From positions 59,736 through 123,735 of IMG/VR virus record IMGVR_UViG_3300022752_000027: a stretch of DNA of 64,000 bases; one strand, given 5' to 3'. Both the position numbers and the translations under genes were made by a program. Shown here one piece after another: positions 1 through 8,615 of this stretch. Positions within the stretch are counted from its first letter, which is position 1. Each line of letters begins with the position of its first letter. The DNA is from a virus. The notes beneath the pieces were generated by a model. It worked only from the letters and a program-made list of their open reading frames with translations. It had not been told where the DNA came from and searched no databases.

Positions 1-689
1 TAGGTACTTATGCCTGTTTTCTTCTTGAGAAAATGTAGGAATAGTAACTTAGAAATTCTAGGTTCAGAAGCACTAAACATATCCAGTTCATACTCTTTTG
101 TTAATGCCTTACGTAAAGCTATCTGACTCTTACTGAGTTCATATATTTTAGCCGTAGACTTAACGTCATTAATACAATACTGAATAATAGTATCTAGCTG
201 TTCTTGTTTTGTTATAGACGTTGTATGATGAATCGGCATCTCTTGGATGTTATACCAATCCATGCTATACTGAATCCACTTCAAACTAGATTTCTTTGCA
301 GGATTATCCCAATGATTTAGCTTATAAAGATCAATAGTATTTATTACACTATTGTTCCAGTTAGATTTAAAGTCTTGTTCATTAATAACTCTTTGTGCCT
401 CCTCATATATTTCAGCTGCTATATCCTGTCCGTGCATGTTATCATAAATACCTACACCAAACCGACTCATTATAAACGATGTAATATGATTGTCGAATCC
501 TATACCATTAAAACTGATATGGAATTCATCATCAATTACATTATCTACAAGAAATAAATATAGCTTCTGTACATCATTACGAAGCTTTGATATTACAAAT
601 ACTCTTAAATCTTCAGGATCTTTATAATGTTGTGCACAAAGAACTGTACAATCTACTAATGTCTCATAGTCTATGATCCAATGATTCAT
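1..689 (-). CDS. Family B-type DNA polymerase, N-terminal 3'-5' exonuclease domain (partial)
   Basis: The reading frame starts at the ATG complementary to 687-689 and runs off the left edge, so only about 229 N-terminal residues are seen. Residues 6-9 read DYET (Exo I, DxE type). A segment FNGIGFDNH fits Exo II and YCINDVKST fits the Exo III YxxxD motif. These three motifs in this order are typical of the proofreading domain of phage B-family polymerases, and the domain removes mismatched 3' ends. The polymerase palm lies outside the window, so a free-standing DnaQ-like exonuclease is the alternative. It is the last gene seen in the minus-strand replication block. Confidence 0.7.
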   Translation of the reverse strand, partial: MNHWIIDYETLVDCTVLCAQHYKDPEDLRVFVISKLRNDVQKLYLFLVDNVIDDEFHISFNGIGFDNHITSFIMSRFGVGIYDNMHGQDIAAEIYEEAQRVINEQDFKSNWNNSVINTIDLYKLNHWDNPAKKSSLKWIQYSMDWYNIQEMPIHHTTSITKQEQLDTIIQYCINDVKSTAKIYELSKSQIALRKALTKEYELDMFSASEPRISKLLFLHFLKKKTGIST

Positions 690-695
690 TAGTCA

Positions 696-1067
696 TTATT
701 CTGTTACCTCTGTTTCAAAATACTTTTGGAAGTCGTAGGTATCTGAATTAAAAGCAAAATGTTTTACGAATGCTTCAATGTCAGTTCTTTCTTCTAGATA
801 ATACTCCTGATATGTTTCAAGAGTTCTTCTCTCTTCTTTAACCATTTTGTCTGCAGACTTTGGATTCTTTCTAGGCTCTGGGTCACCATTAGGATCTAGC
901 TTTGCAATCAAATGGAATTGATCTTTCTTGTTCTTACCGATAACAGCTAAGACTTTAAGCTGTGAATCAAAGATACATTCTACAAATGGACAGTCTTCCG
1001 TTGCAGGAATCATTTTAAACGTCTTGTTGTTCTTCCAACTAGACGTAAATAACATCATATTATTCAT
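696..1067 (-). CDS. Hypothetical protein, 123 aa
   Basis: I do not recognise this protein. It is charged, with no signal peptide or membrane segment. The N-terminal half is beta-like (an ECIFDSQLKVLAVIGK stretch) and the C-terminal half is helical and acidic. The sequence AAACCAAC directly precedes the start codon, a leader shared with several other genes here and used in place of a Shine-Dalgarno site. It lies 6 bases upstream of the polymerase exonuclease gene, so a replication-linked role is possible but not shown. Confidence 0.6.
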   Translation of the reverse strand: MNNMMLFTSSWKNNKTFKMIPATEDCPFVECIFDSQLKVLAVIGKNKKDQFHLIAKLDPNGDPEPRKNPKSADKMVKEERRTLETYQEYYLEERTDIEAFVKHFAFNSDTYDFQKYFETEVTE

Positions 1068-1077
1068 GTTGGTTTTT

Positions 1078-1638
1078 TTAAAGATGCTGGAACAAAGATA
1101 TAGATTTAATCTCTGCCTTCAAATTTTCTTTCTCTAAATCTGGCTTTGAACATAACTCCCCAACCTCACGTAAGATTTTCTCACTGACATTCAACAGGTT
1201 AGCATATTGCTCATAGTAAATTTCGGGATTCAGATAACTATTTATTTGGTGATAATTAGACTTGTTTGCCATAAAAAACTTTAGGATTTTATTCTTGGTA
1301 TCAGTACTCATTTTAGAATACTTGCCATCAAGAAAATATCCCCAGTCTATAGCATATTCCGTCATATCAAAAACATAAACACCTTCGTCATCTTCAGTTT
1401 CATAATAAGAGTGAAACAATTTATTACTTGTAAGTTTTGTTTTCTCAAATCTTCTGAAGACATCATCGTCCCTTAGATGATATACACACACAAACTTCAT
1501 ATCTTCAGGAACATATTGACCGGTCCAACTGATATAACTTTCAATTGGAACAGCCTCAGAACCTTTTCTAATATCCAGAAGCGGATATATAAACAATCTA
1601 GACTTTTGGATATATTCAGTATACAGTTTATTAATCAT
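1078..1638 (-). CDS. Hypothetical protein, 186 aa
   Basis: Not recognised. It is soluble, rich in Tyr, Asp and Lys, with no signal peptide. It sits 2 bases from the nuclease gene upstream and 10 bases from the next gene, so it is co-transcribed with the replication genes. Residues about 100-125 (MTEYAIDWGYFLDGKY) and a helical C-terminus suggest a compact alpha/beta protein. No catalytic motif is visible. Confidence 0.6.
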   Translation of the reverse strand: MINKLYTEYIQKSRLFIYPLLDIRKGSEAVPIESYISWTGQYVPEDMKFVCVYHLRDDDVFRRFEKTKLTSNKLFHSYYETEDDEGVYVFDMTEYAIDWGYFLDGKYSKMSTDTKNKILKFFMANKSNYHQINSYLNPEIYYEQYANLLNVSEKILREVGELCSKPDLEKENLKAEIKSISLFQHL

Positions 1639-1640
1639 GT

Positions 1641-2600
1641 TTATAGGGTGATTTTACCTGTTGCAAACTCATAAGGTAAAGCGTAGTATCGGTTATCATA
1701 ATGATATCTAGCTACTTCAAGTTTGTTTCTAAGTTTTTCTCTCCATAATAACATAGTATTTTTTTCAACATCAAACACATATACCTGCTGATATTTGTCA
1801 ATTACTAAAAAACTAAAGCTGATATCTGATGGATCAATCTGCTTTGTGCAAGATACAAGCTCAATATACATTGCTGCTTGCATCCAGTAGTTATAGTACT
1901 CAACTGTATCTGCAAAATCACTAATAGTCTTACTAGTAGTTTTAAGGTCGCAAACTGTAATCTTAGAATCCTTTGTTATAATTCTATCTACAATACCTTT
2001 AATACCAAAAGGGTAATCACTAATGGTACAGTTTAACATTACCTCGCTTTCTACATAGTCACCAGATAAAGTATCCATAGCCATCTGGTTACTTCTAATA
2101 ACCTCTACTGAATTCTTTGCTCTAGTGTACATATCCTCATCAATAACATCCTTACCAGATCTATTTTTCAGGAACTCAAAATAACTTATGGCGTCATCCG
2201 TCAGGATTTTTTCTAGTCTCTGCTCATCCGTTTTAAGTCTCTGATGAAAATTAACATCTTTAAGGATGTCAAGTATTTCGCTCTGAAAACTTGACATTGA
2301 TTCATCTGTACGTCTCTGTTCTATAGCAGTTCTAAATACACGATCTATTACCTGTTTGGTTGGACCTGTAGGTACAGACCCAGAAGCAAGAACAAATTGC
2401 TTATCAAATGATTCTGCATCAAGCAGAAGGCAGTGCAATAGCCTGCCCTCTACAAGATGCGTATCTGTTCTATCCTCCTGTTGGTTTAGAATGTAATGCT
2501 TATAGAATATAGACGGTGAATACAATAACTTATTTAATCCAGAGTAACTGAAATAAAACTTGTTTTCGTAAAATCTATCTTCTGCTTGGGGATCAAACAT
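1641..2600 (-). CDS. PD-(D/E)XK exonuclease, DUF3799/RecB-like
   Basis: Residues about 13-30 (FYFSYSGLNKLLYSPSIFYK) are the start typical of phage PD-(D/E)XK exonucleases of the DUF3799 type. An EGRLLHCLLL helix supplies the first acidic residue. The core reads GIVDRIITKD followed by VCDLKTTSK, giving the Asp...DxK signature. The family degrades DNA ends and usually acts in recombination or replication. At 319 aa it is close to the usual size. It overlaps the upstream gene by 8 bases and lies in the replication operon. A second nuclease of this fold is encoded at 56547. Confidence 0.75.
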   Translation of the reverse strand: MFDPQAEDRFYENKFYFSYSGLNKLLYSPSIFYKHYILNQQEDRTDTHLVEGRLLHCLLLDAESFDKQFVLASGSVPTGPTKQVIDRVFRTAIEQRRTDESMSSFQSEILDILKDVNFHQRLKTDEQRLEKILTDDAISYFEFLKNRSGKDVIDEDMYTRAKNSVEVIRSNQMAMDTLSGDYVESEVMLNCTISDYPFGIKGIVDRIITKDSKITVCDLKTTSKTISDFADTVEYYNYWMQAAMYIELVSCTKQIDPSDISFSFLVIDKYQQVYVFDVEKNTMLLWREKLRNKLEVARYHYDNRYYALPYEFATGKITL

Positions 2601-3681
2601 CTACTTCCTCTGTTTTGGTTGTTTGCATATATTCTTCGTACGGCATTGGTACAATACTTACTCTAAGAAGATTATTCTCCTGTATCTCGCGCATTATACC
2701 ATAGTCACTAACCTTATTAATTATTTTCTCTACCAGTGCACCGTAGATTTCCTCAGTAAGGCAGCTGTTTTCTTTGAATAAAGCCAACGCTTCTATATTA
2801 TCTGCATGCTGTAGCTTTGCAACTGCTGCCATAAAAGTCTTATGCGCCTTGGTATTACGATGTTTATAATAAGCAATGGCATAATTTACTTCTTTAAGCA
2901 GCTTCCAGATATAATAAGACGATGGACTTATGTTACAGTTATATAACATGTTCATTGCTACAGACTTATCTTCATCACTACCACGGAGCATCATTAGTAA
3001 TGTATCATAGATATCTTGATCTATAGTAACCTTATCTATTCCCTTGAATAAACTATTGACACTAACAACAGGTAGTTTTTTAGACAGCATTGTATACAGA
3101 ATGAAGGCACCATCATCGGTGATATATTTTCTTCTACGTTCATTAGCATACATTGTCCAGTCTTCATACCTACTGTTAAGTTCTTTGGTATACATTACAC
3201 AAGTTTGCTGGTTAAGATAATCAGGACTAACCCCTGCTCTAGAAGACATGAAATTTATAAATTCATTCTTAAGACCAACACCACAATCCTCAAATTCTAG
3301 GACATTAGTATGCCCATCTATTAATAGTGCCCTAGAATCTACAGCATGATCATACATTGAAGCATAATCTGCTATATGATCATTGCCAATAATGAAATTT
3401 GCATTACTAATATCATTAGTAATCTTAAGCTCATACCTTTTGCAAATCTCTTTAATGTCATCTTTCTTAAGATTATTCTTTGGCAAGATAAATCCTTTGG
3501 CACCTTTAGGTATACTGGTTATATCTGTATACGTAGTAAAGACTTTATGTATCTTACTATAATTATCATCATTAAGAAAATGAACATTATAGTGCATACC
3601 AGGTCTGAGCATTAGCCCAGACCTTTCAATAAACTTTAATCTACTTAATTGTTCCTCTGTTAATTTTATGCTTCTCTGCAT
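2593..3681 (-). CDS. Hypothetical protein, 362 aa, with a helical SDxD module
   Basis: Unrecognised. The N-terminal third is mixed alpha/beta and the C-terminal half is mostly helical. Residues about 230-265 (MMLRGSDEDKSVAMNML, then YYIWKLLKEVN) match the spacing and key residues of a segment in the 144 aa protein encoded at 6036 (MMQSSDRD, then YLLIMYKEAN). This points to a shared helical module on either side of the MoxR/VWA pair. It overlaps the nuclease gene by 8 bases and follows the MoxR gene by 6 bases. A role as partner of that ATPase system is inference only. Confidence 0.65.
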   Translation of the reverse strand: MQRSIKLTEEQLSRLKFIERSGLMLRPGMHYNVHFLNDDNYSKIHKVFTTYTDITSIPKGAKGFILPKNNLKKDDIKEICKRYELKITNDISNANFIIGNDHIADYASMYDHAVDSRALLIDGHTNVLEFEDCGVGLKNEFINFMSSRAGVSPDYLNQQTCVMYTKELNSRYEDWTMYANERRRKYITDDGAFILYTMLSKKLPVVSVNSLFKGIDKVTIDQDIYDTLLMMLRGSDEDKSVAMNMLYNCNISPSSYYIWKLLKEVNYAIAYYKHRNTKAHKTFMAAVAKLQHADNIEALALFKENSCLTEEIYGALVEKIINKVSDYGIMREIQENNLLRVSIVPMPYEEYMQTTKTEEVDV

Positions 3682-3687
3682 ACATTA

Positions 3688-4857
3688 TTATTTTACGGCC
3701 ATTTTAACGATTTCAGGATCAATCATAAGCTTAGTAAACTTGGCTTTATTACCATTGATTACATTCTTAATGATGTGATATTTAATGTCATTAGTAAATA
3801 CATCGGCAGTTACTATATTCTTTACGCGCTCTAGGATCTTATCTGTTACTGTCTCTGTATTACTATAGTTAACAGTATAATTAATAAGACGAGTAGCTAG
3901 AACACTTGCAATGTCAGCACGATAATTAGAACCTGTTCCAATTGTTTCATACATCTCAGACTTGATGTTATCCCAGTTCTGATTCAGGAGAATCTGATTA
4001 GGAGAAATCATCTTGTCAAGCTTGTTATTGATAAACATTGTAAACATTGTACCGAATGTCTCACCTACAGAACCTTCTGCAATAAATTGAATCATTGGAA
4101 GATTGTTCTCGAAAGAATCAAAGCTACTAATAGAGTTAAAGAATGTAGTAATACTACGAGCATTTGTTTCTTTAGTAACTAGCTCTGGATGCAACAATAG
4201 GAAGTTGATACAACGAGTATCTAGCTTTGCAGATTCTGCCCATTTTGCCCAGCAATCTATATCAAACTTAAGATTGGCTGTAATAAAACGAGTCTTCTGT
4301 GCAACGTCAATAGATGTTACATTGTAATCACCATTGTCAGGATTTGTAGTCAAGATGATGTGCCAATCTTTAGGAAGCTTCCATGAGATATATTCTTGAC
4401 GGTCAATCAAATCCATACAAGCCTGTAGGAATCTTGAATCAGCACGAGTATAGTCATCTAAGATAAGAATACCACCTTCTCCTTTACCTTGAATCCATTC
4501 AGGAGCAGCATGGGTCATTCTCTTCTCACCTGTTGGTACATACTTGTTCTGGATATACAGAGGCAGAGTATTCTCAGGAACCCATTTAGTTACATCATCT
4601 TTCTTAATCTCAAATTCCTTCATAGGAAAACCGGTCAAGTCACCAATCTCCTCGATCTGAGCAAGATTTAACTTTACTACATGTAGTCCTAAATCTTTAC
4701 CTATCTCCAAAATTGTACTTGTCTTACCGATACCTGCCTCACCCTCAACAGCAACAGCTACTGGAATCTTTCCATTCTGTTGAAGATATCTATTGTTAGA
4801 TACAATATGATTGATGAAGTCTTTAAGTTCTGAAGTATTTAAATTTACTTGTGCCAT
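3688..4857 (-). CDS. MoxR-family AAA+ ATPase
   Basis: AAA+ ATPase of the MoxR type. Walker A is GEAGIGKTS at about residues 38-46. Walker B is ILILDDYTRAD at about 128-138, with sensor 1 in ILTTNPDNGDY. MoxR ATPases remodel or load cofactors into target complexes together with VWA-domain partners, as in RavA-ViaA and NorQ-NorD. The next gene downstream, 1 base away, encodes just such a VWA protein, which supports the assignment. The ATG lies next to an AAACTAAC leader. The phage target is unknown. Confidence 0.85.
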   Translation of the reverse strand: MAQVNLNTSELKDFINHIVSNNRYLQQNGKIPVAVAVEGEAGIGKTSTILEIGKDLGLHVVKLNLAQIEEIGDLTGFPMKEFEIKKDDVTKWVPENTLPLYIQNKYVPTGEKRMTHAAPEWIQGKGEGGILILDDYTRADSRFLQACMDLIDRQEYISWKLPKDWHIILTTNPDNGDYNVTSIDVAQKTRFITANLKFDIDCWAKWAESAKLDTRCINFLLLHPELVTKETNARSITTFFNSISSFDSFENNLPMIQFIAEGSVGETFGTMFTMFINNKLDKMISPNQILLNQNWDNIKSEMYETIGTGSNYRADIASVLATRLINYTVNYSNTETVTDKILERVKNIVTADVFTNDIKYHIIKNVINGNKAKFTKLMIDPEIVKMAVK

Positions 4858-4858
4858 G

Positions 4859-6061
4859 TTAGTTTAATTTAATTTGTGGTCCTTTTAATGATTTGTTTAT
4901 GCTGCCACGGGTAGATATTACCCAAAGCATTTTACCTTTTACATTTATATCTGTATCACATTCGCCATCAGTAAGATAGAGAAGACACGTATACTTTCCA
5001 GTATTTGCATTATAATATTCTAATACAGGATCAAAACTAGTTCCACCTCTTCCGTGAACTACTAATTCTTGACCGCTTTTATATTCTCCAATATAACTTA
5101 TAGCTGTATCACATTGTATGACTGTGATATCACTACCCGTTCTATTAATGTGATCTATCTCATGAAAGAATTCTTTTAACTCTTTATCAGAAACAGATCC
5201 GCTTGTATCAATTGCCACGAGAACATGTCGGCGTTGCTTAATCTTCAGACCTGGATTCTCCTCAAATCTTTTATTAAACTTACGTCTAAGCTTTTTGGTA
5301 TATACCTTTTGAGAACCTCCGGTAAATCTTCTAAGATAACCCTTCCAATCAAACTTTGGTGGTTCCTTTACATTTAATTTCTCTAGAATATTCTTTAGTT
5401 CTCCTGGTATATTACCCCTTGACTTTTCTACTTGATCTTTAATCTCAGACAGAATATGCTCTGTTTGCTTTTCAATCAGTTTCTTTTCTGCATCACTGAG
5501 GTTTTCAAATTCACCCCATGATTCATGATCAGGTATCATGTCTCCCATTTGTGTATGGGATTGACCAGAACCCTGACCATCTAGCATCTCTTTAATTCTC
5601 TTACTAGCAGAACTATCAGGATTATTATCAAGTTCATCCTTAATCAGATCATAGTAGGTACGCCAACCTACTTTTTCTGGAAGATCCATTCCAACAAACG
5701 GTTCTGTATAAATAGTGCAGCCACCAAGAGGTAGATTATTTATATCAATATATTGATTAATCTCTAGGTCCATTGCAATATTAGCCAGCCTTGCCTCATA
5801 CCCAGGATGTTCAGAACAGATATGAAAGAATGCAATATGTAGCAACTCATGCTTTAATAACCCGAGCTTATGGGGATCAGATAGTGACCCCCAAAACTCT
5901 GGATTAATTATAAGCTGATAGTTAATATTGTTCTTAGCAACACCTGCTGTGGGTACCTTATCAGACCATACTTTATTTAGACTAATCAAAAACAAACCAT
6001 AGAATGGTTCTTTAAGCATTAGTTCTTTACTGGTTCTAGCCAGTGAATCTTGATGATTCAT
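4859..6061 (-). CDS. HExxH metallopeptidase-like protein with C-terminal VWA domain
   Basis: The N-terminal half carries LLKHELLHIAFFH, a zinc-peptidase HExxH motif (about residues 72-77), followed by the helix segment NIAMDLEINQYI. The C-terminal half is a von Willebrand A domain: DTSGS (about residues 283-287) is the DxSxS metal-ion site and LTDGECDTD supplies later ligands. This arrangement matches predicted VWA metallopeptidases of the DUF2201/COG3864 type, which usually pair with MoxR ATPases. The gene abuts the MoxR gene. It may act as a metal-dependent protease or scaffold in a remodelling complex. The substrate is unknown. Confidence 0.8.
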   Translation of the reverse strand: MNHQDSLARTSKELMLKEPFYGLFLISLNKVWSDKVPTAGVAKNNINYQLIINPEFWGSLSDPHKLGLLKHELLHIAFFHICSEHPGYEARLANIAMDLEINQYIDINNLPLGGCTIYTEPFVGMDLPEKVGWRTYYDLIKDELDNNPDSSASKRIKEMLDGQGSGQSHTQMGDMIPDHESWGEFENLSDAEKKLIEKQTEHILSEIKDQVEKSRGNIPGELKNILEKLNVKEPPKFDWKGYLRRFTGGSQKVYTKKLRRKFNKRFEENPGLKIKQRRHVLVAIDTSGSVSDKELKEFFHEIDHINRTGSDITVIQCDTAISYIGEYKSGQELVVHGRGGTSFDPVLEYYNANTGKYTCLLYLTDGECDTDINVKGKMLWVISTRGSINKSLKGPQIKLN

Positions 6062-6470
6062 TCTTAATAGGTATTAGTTTTAAATTAAAATCACTTAGGA
6101 AACTGAATCCCCATTCCATCATGTTTCTTTTTATGGAAACCGAAAACTTATCTAAGAAATATTCCATAGCTTCATCCGAAACATTATGGTAAGTTATCTC
6201 ATTATAGAGTGCATTATATGAAACCATGGTACCAAAATCTATATGTCTACAGATTAAAGCTAACTGGTTAACTATAGTCTCCATAAATACAGTTTGTCTA
6301 CATTCTGTATTTGCTTCTTTATACATAATCAATAGATACGGCAAGTTTTGTACTACATCTATATGCCGTATTGTTTCTGTAGCAATAGTAAGGTTATCTC
6401 TATCGCTACTCTGCATCATTTTAAGAATGTTATCACAAATTTCAGGTGTTAACTTTAATTCATTAGTCAT
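6036..6470 (-). CDS. Hypothetical helical protein, 144 aa
   Basis: Predominantly helical protein. Residues about 14-55 contain MMQSSDRDNLTIA and YLLIMYKEAN, closely resembling a part of the 362 aa protein encoded at 2593. It overlaps the VWA gene by 26 bases, so the two are probably translated together. The two similar proteins flank the MoxR/VWA pair, which suggests a four-gene functional unit. No enzymatic motif is seen. Confidence 0.65.
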   Translation of the reverse strand: MTNELKLTPEICDNILKMMQSSDRDNLTIATETIRHIDVVQNLPYLLIMYKEANTECRQTVFMETIVNQLALICRHIDFGTMVSYNALYNEITYHNVSDEAMEYFLDKFSVSIKRNMMEWGFSFLSDFNLKLIPIKNESSRFTG

Positions 6471-6804
6471 TGATATTCAATGTTTTAAGCATCCACGGTT
6501 GTGGATTATTCATAAATAATATCCATTCTCTTGCACTTGGTATGTAACCATTGCAGTCTTCTTTTACATGTTGTTCTCCAACATAACGGGTGTAAACTTT
6601 CTTACCATCAGAATTGATGAAGGAAGCACCAAAGATTCTTTCACATTCAAATATTCCCTCACTGTGATGACGGAATAGACGATGCATACTATGACCATAC
6701 CAGGCCTTAGTTTCATCAAACCAATCATGAATGTCTGTGTAATCTTCTAGTTTACCACCCCATTTTTTGACAGAACTTTTTGCATGTTCATGGGGATGTG
6801 CCAT
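6463..6804 (-). CDS. Conserved phage protein, His-rich (DUF6915-like)
   Basis: The 113 aa protein begins MAHPHEHAKSSVKKWGG and contains HSMHRLFRHHSEGIFECE. This pattern of clustered histidines with a following ECE resembles a widespread phage family I recall as DUF6915. The histidines and glutamates could bind a metal. It overlaps the next gene by 8 bases. The function of the family is not known to me. Confidence 0.65.
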   Translation of the reverse strand: MAHPHEHAKSSVKKWGGKLEDYTDIHDWFDETKAWYGHSMHRLFRHHSEGIFECERIFGASFINSDGKKVYTRYVGEQHVKEDCNGYIPSAREWILFMNNPQPWMLKTLNIND

Positions 6805-6807
6805 AAT

Positions 6808-7170
6808 CTAAATATCAATTTCTCCAACGATAGATGTTAACTCTCCAGATTCACTGTTAGGTTCTTCTACAAACTGGACACCTTCAATGTCCCATTCTTT
6901 TTCTTTAAAATTCATATGTAATGTACCCCTACCACCCTCATTATTATACCAATCATAACTATAGTGGTTAAGAATTATACGTTCTCCAATTCTCTGTATA
7001 ATATCTATAATACGTTCGTCATCTACATCAATCTCATATTTTTCCTCGTCATAATATCTCCATTCATCTATGTCACCACTATCTCCACCACCAGAAAAAT
7101 CTACTTCTACTTTATAAATACCTGCTTCTTTTACAGCCATCATAGCTGATACAATCTGTGCGTCCGTCAT
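6808..7170 (-). CDS. Hypothetical acidic protein, 120 aa
   Basis: Acidic protein with an N-terminal helix, a glycine-rich turn FSGGGDSGDID (about residues 25-35) and repeated acidic strands. It resembles small phage proteins of unknown role (DUF6878-like). Such acidity is seen in DNA mimics and inhibitors, but there is no direct evidence for that here. Its start overlaps the end of the upstream gene by 4 bases. Confidence 0.6.
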   Translation of the reverse strand: MTDAQIVSAMMAVKEAGIYKVEVDFSGGGDSGDIDEWRYYDEEKYEIDVDDERIIDIIQRIGERIILNHYSYDWYNNEGGRGTLHMNFKEKEWDIEGVQFVEEPNSESGELTSIVGEIDI

Positions 7171-7589
7171 TTGTTTTGCTTATAAAATTTACCAAGAATA
7201 TTTCCGTTAAGCCACCTGTCTGATTCTAAAACTTCAAATTTGAATTGATACTTTGTCTCATTATAAGACAGTTCAGATTTAGAATAACAGATTTTAAGGA
7301 TGGATCTCTTGATAATTATACCATCCTTATGTGCTTGCTTTAAGACATCATTACTACTGTAGTAGTTCTGATATGTAGATTTACGTACACGTTTGTACGT
7401 CTTCTTACGCTTATCCGTAGGCAGTGCCTTCTTACTAAGCTTGGTTTTTACATCTGCAAAAAAGTTTTTCTTACCTATGTAGGCAACAGCTTTGTTATTT
7501 ATTGTTGCTTCCATAATGTATATAAAACCGATTGCACCTTCAGGAATCATGTCTTCTGTAAACATGACTCCATTATATATCCAACTCAT
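7167..7589 (-). CDS. GIY-YIG-like endonuclease, putative
   Basis: Residues about 20-42 read IGFIYIMEA, then AVAYIGKKNF, which fits the GIY...YIG signature with a following Lys-rich stretch. The region after it (KKTYKRVRKSTYQNYYSSND) is strongly basic, as expected for DNA binding. The protein is 140 aa, short but in range for a stand-alone domain. It overlaps the primase gene by 4 bases. It could be a homing-type or repair endonuclease. Divergence in the motif keeps confidence moderate. Confidence 0.55.
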   Translation of the reverse strand: MSWIYNGVMFTEDMIPEGAIGFIYIMEATINNKAVAYIGKKNFFADVKTKLSKKALPTDKRKKTYKRVRKSTYQNYYSSNDVLKQAHKDGIIIKRSILKICYSKSELSYNETKYQFKFEVLESDRWLNGNILGKFYKQNK

Positions 7590-8554
7590 TTGAGTAAACT
7601 ATTTTTAAGGATTGGTCTAAGAATTCTATCTACTGTATCAATACCATGAACTTTAATAGAATCAGATAAATCCTTTTCTAGATTTAAATGTATACCTGGT
7701 ATCTGATACAATGCATTATACTTTGCCATTGCCTCTATACCAACCTTATCATTATCAAGTAAAGTACAAATAGATTTATACTTTATTTTATATAGATCAA
7801 TTACCTCTTTACGAATTATACTATTCTCACTGTCCGGCGCAATAACCTCTACAGGATATCCCATAGAGTCTATAGACATTGCATCCTTAAGAGAACTACA
7901 TATTATCAAATACGGTTTTGTAAACTGCAGCTGATCAGTACCTTGCAGATAGTCTCTGACTTTTATGAATTTATAATCCAAACTCTTGGGTCGGTATATC
8001 TTACATATCTGATTATTTGAGTTATAATAACCATACATATAATTACCCTTTACATCAAACCCGGGCTTATCAATACAAGTAAATGCATAGTATTCAATAG
8101 GCTTTACATTAAATTTCTCAAGTGTCTCAGAACCTATGTTATACTGCAGCCAATATGCGGCGTCAAGATTATTCCAAGACCTTGTTACGACAGTAGATAA
8201 TTCATATTTGTTTTCTTCAACAATAGGACTTATGTAATAGCCATTCTTATTTTTTTCCAGGAATACTGCATAGTCTTTCATTATCATCTGAACTGTCTCA
8301 GGATATTCTAGCTTATATAAATCTGAAACAAGATTTACATCACTGCCACCATAGCCAGTAGAAAAGTCTTTCCATTTATACTTACCGTCTTTATAATAGA
8401 TATAAAAACTTGGGTTAGTATCCTTATGATTAAACAAGGATTTCATCTTAATACTTTGACCTGTAAGTTTTTCAGTTAGCTTACAGTAATACTCATATAT
8501 CCATGTAGATGGAACTTCATCTATTGAAACTACTATAGATTTTGTACTAAGCAT
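7586..8554 (-). CDS. DnaG-like primase with Toprim domain
   Basis: Makes RNA primers for replication. The C-terminal part has the Toprim pattern: LIICSSLKDAMS (about residues 212-223, replacing the usual EG.D) and CTLLDNDKVGIEAM (about 261-274, the DxD-type metal site with Asn between). The N-terminal part (about residues 40-80) has the FNHKDTNPSFYIY and KDFSTGYGG segments of the CHC2-type zinc-finger fold, apparently without a full cysteine set. At 322 aa it is shorter than bacterial DnaG, since it lacks the helicase-interaction domain. It follows the terminator at 8560. Confidence 0.8.
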   Translation of the reverse strand: MLSTKSIVVSIDEVPSTWIYEYYCKLTEKLTGQSIKMKSLFNHKDTNPSFYIYYKDGKYKWKDFSTGYGGSDVNLVSDLYKLEYPETVQMIMKDYAVFLEKNKNGYYISPIVEENKYELSTVVTRSWNNLDAAYWLQYNIGSETLEKFNVKPIEYYAFTCIDKPGFDVKGNYMYGYYNSNNQICKIYRPKSLDYKFIKVRDYLQGTDQLQFTKPYLIICSSLKDAMSIDSMGYPVEVIAPDSENSIIRKEVIDLYKIKYKSICTLLDNDKVGIEAMAKYNALYQIPGIHLNLEKDLSDSIKVHGIDTVDRILRPILKNSLLK

Positions 8555-8559
8555 GTTGT

Positions 8560-8596
8560 AAAAAATTAAAGGGGACAGATAATTCTGCCCCCTTTG
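8560..8596 (-). terminator. Rho-independent terminator after the ssDNA-binding candidate
   Basis: Read on the minus strand, AAAGGGG pairs with CCCCTTT around an inner CAGA/TCTG stem and is followed by AATTTTTT. It lies between the gene at 8616 and the primase gene, so it probably lowers readthrough into the primase operon. Confidence 0.75.
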
Positions 8597-8615
8597 TTAA
8601 TCAACAATTTAATTA

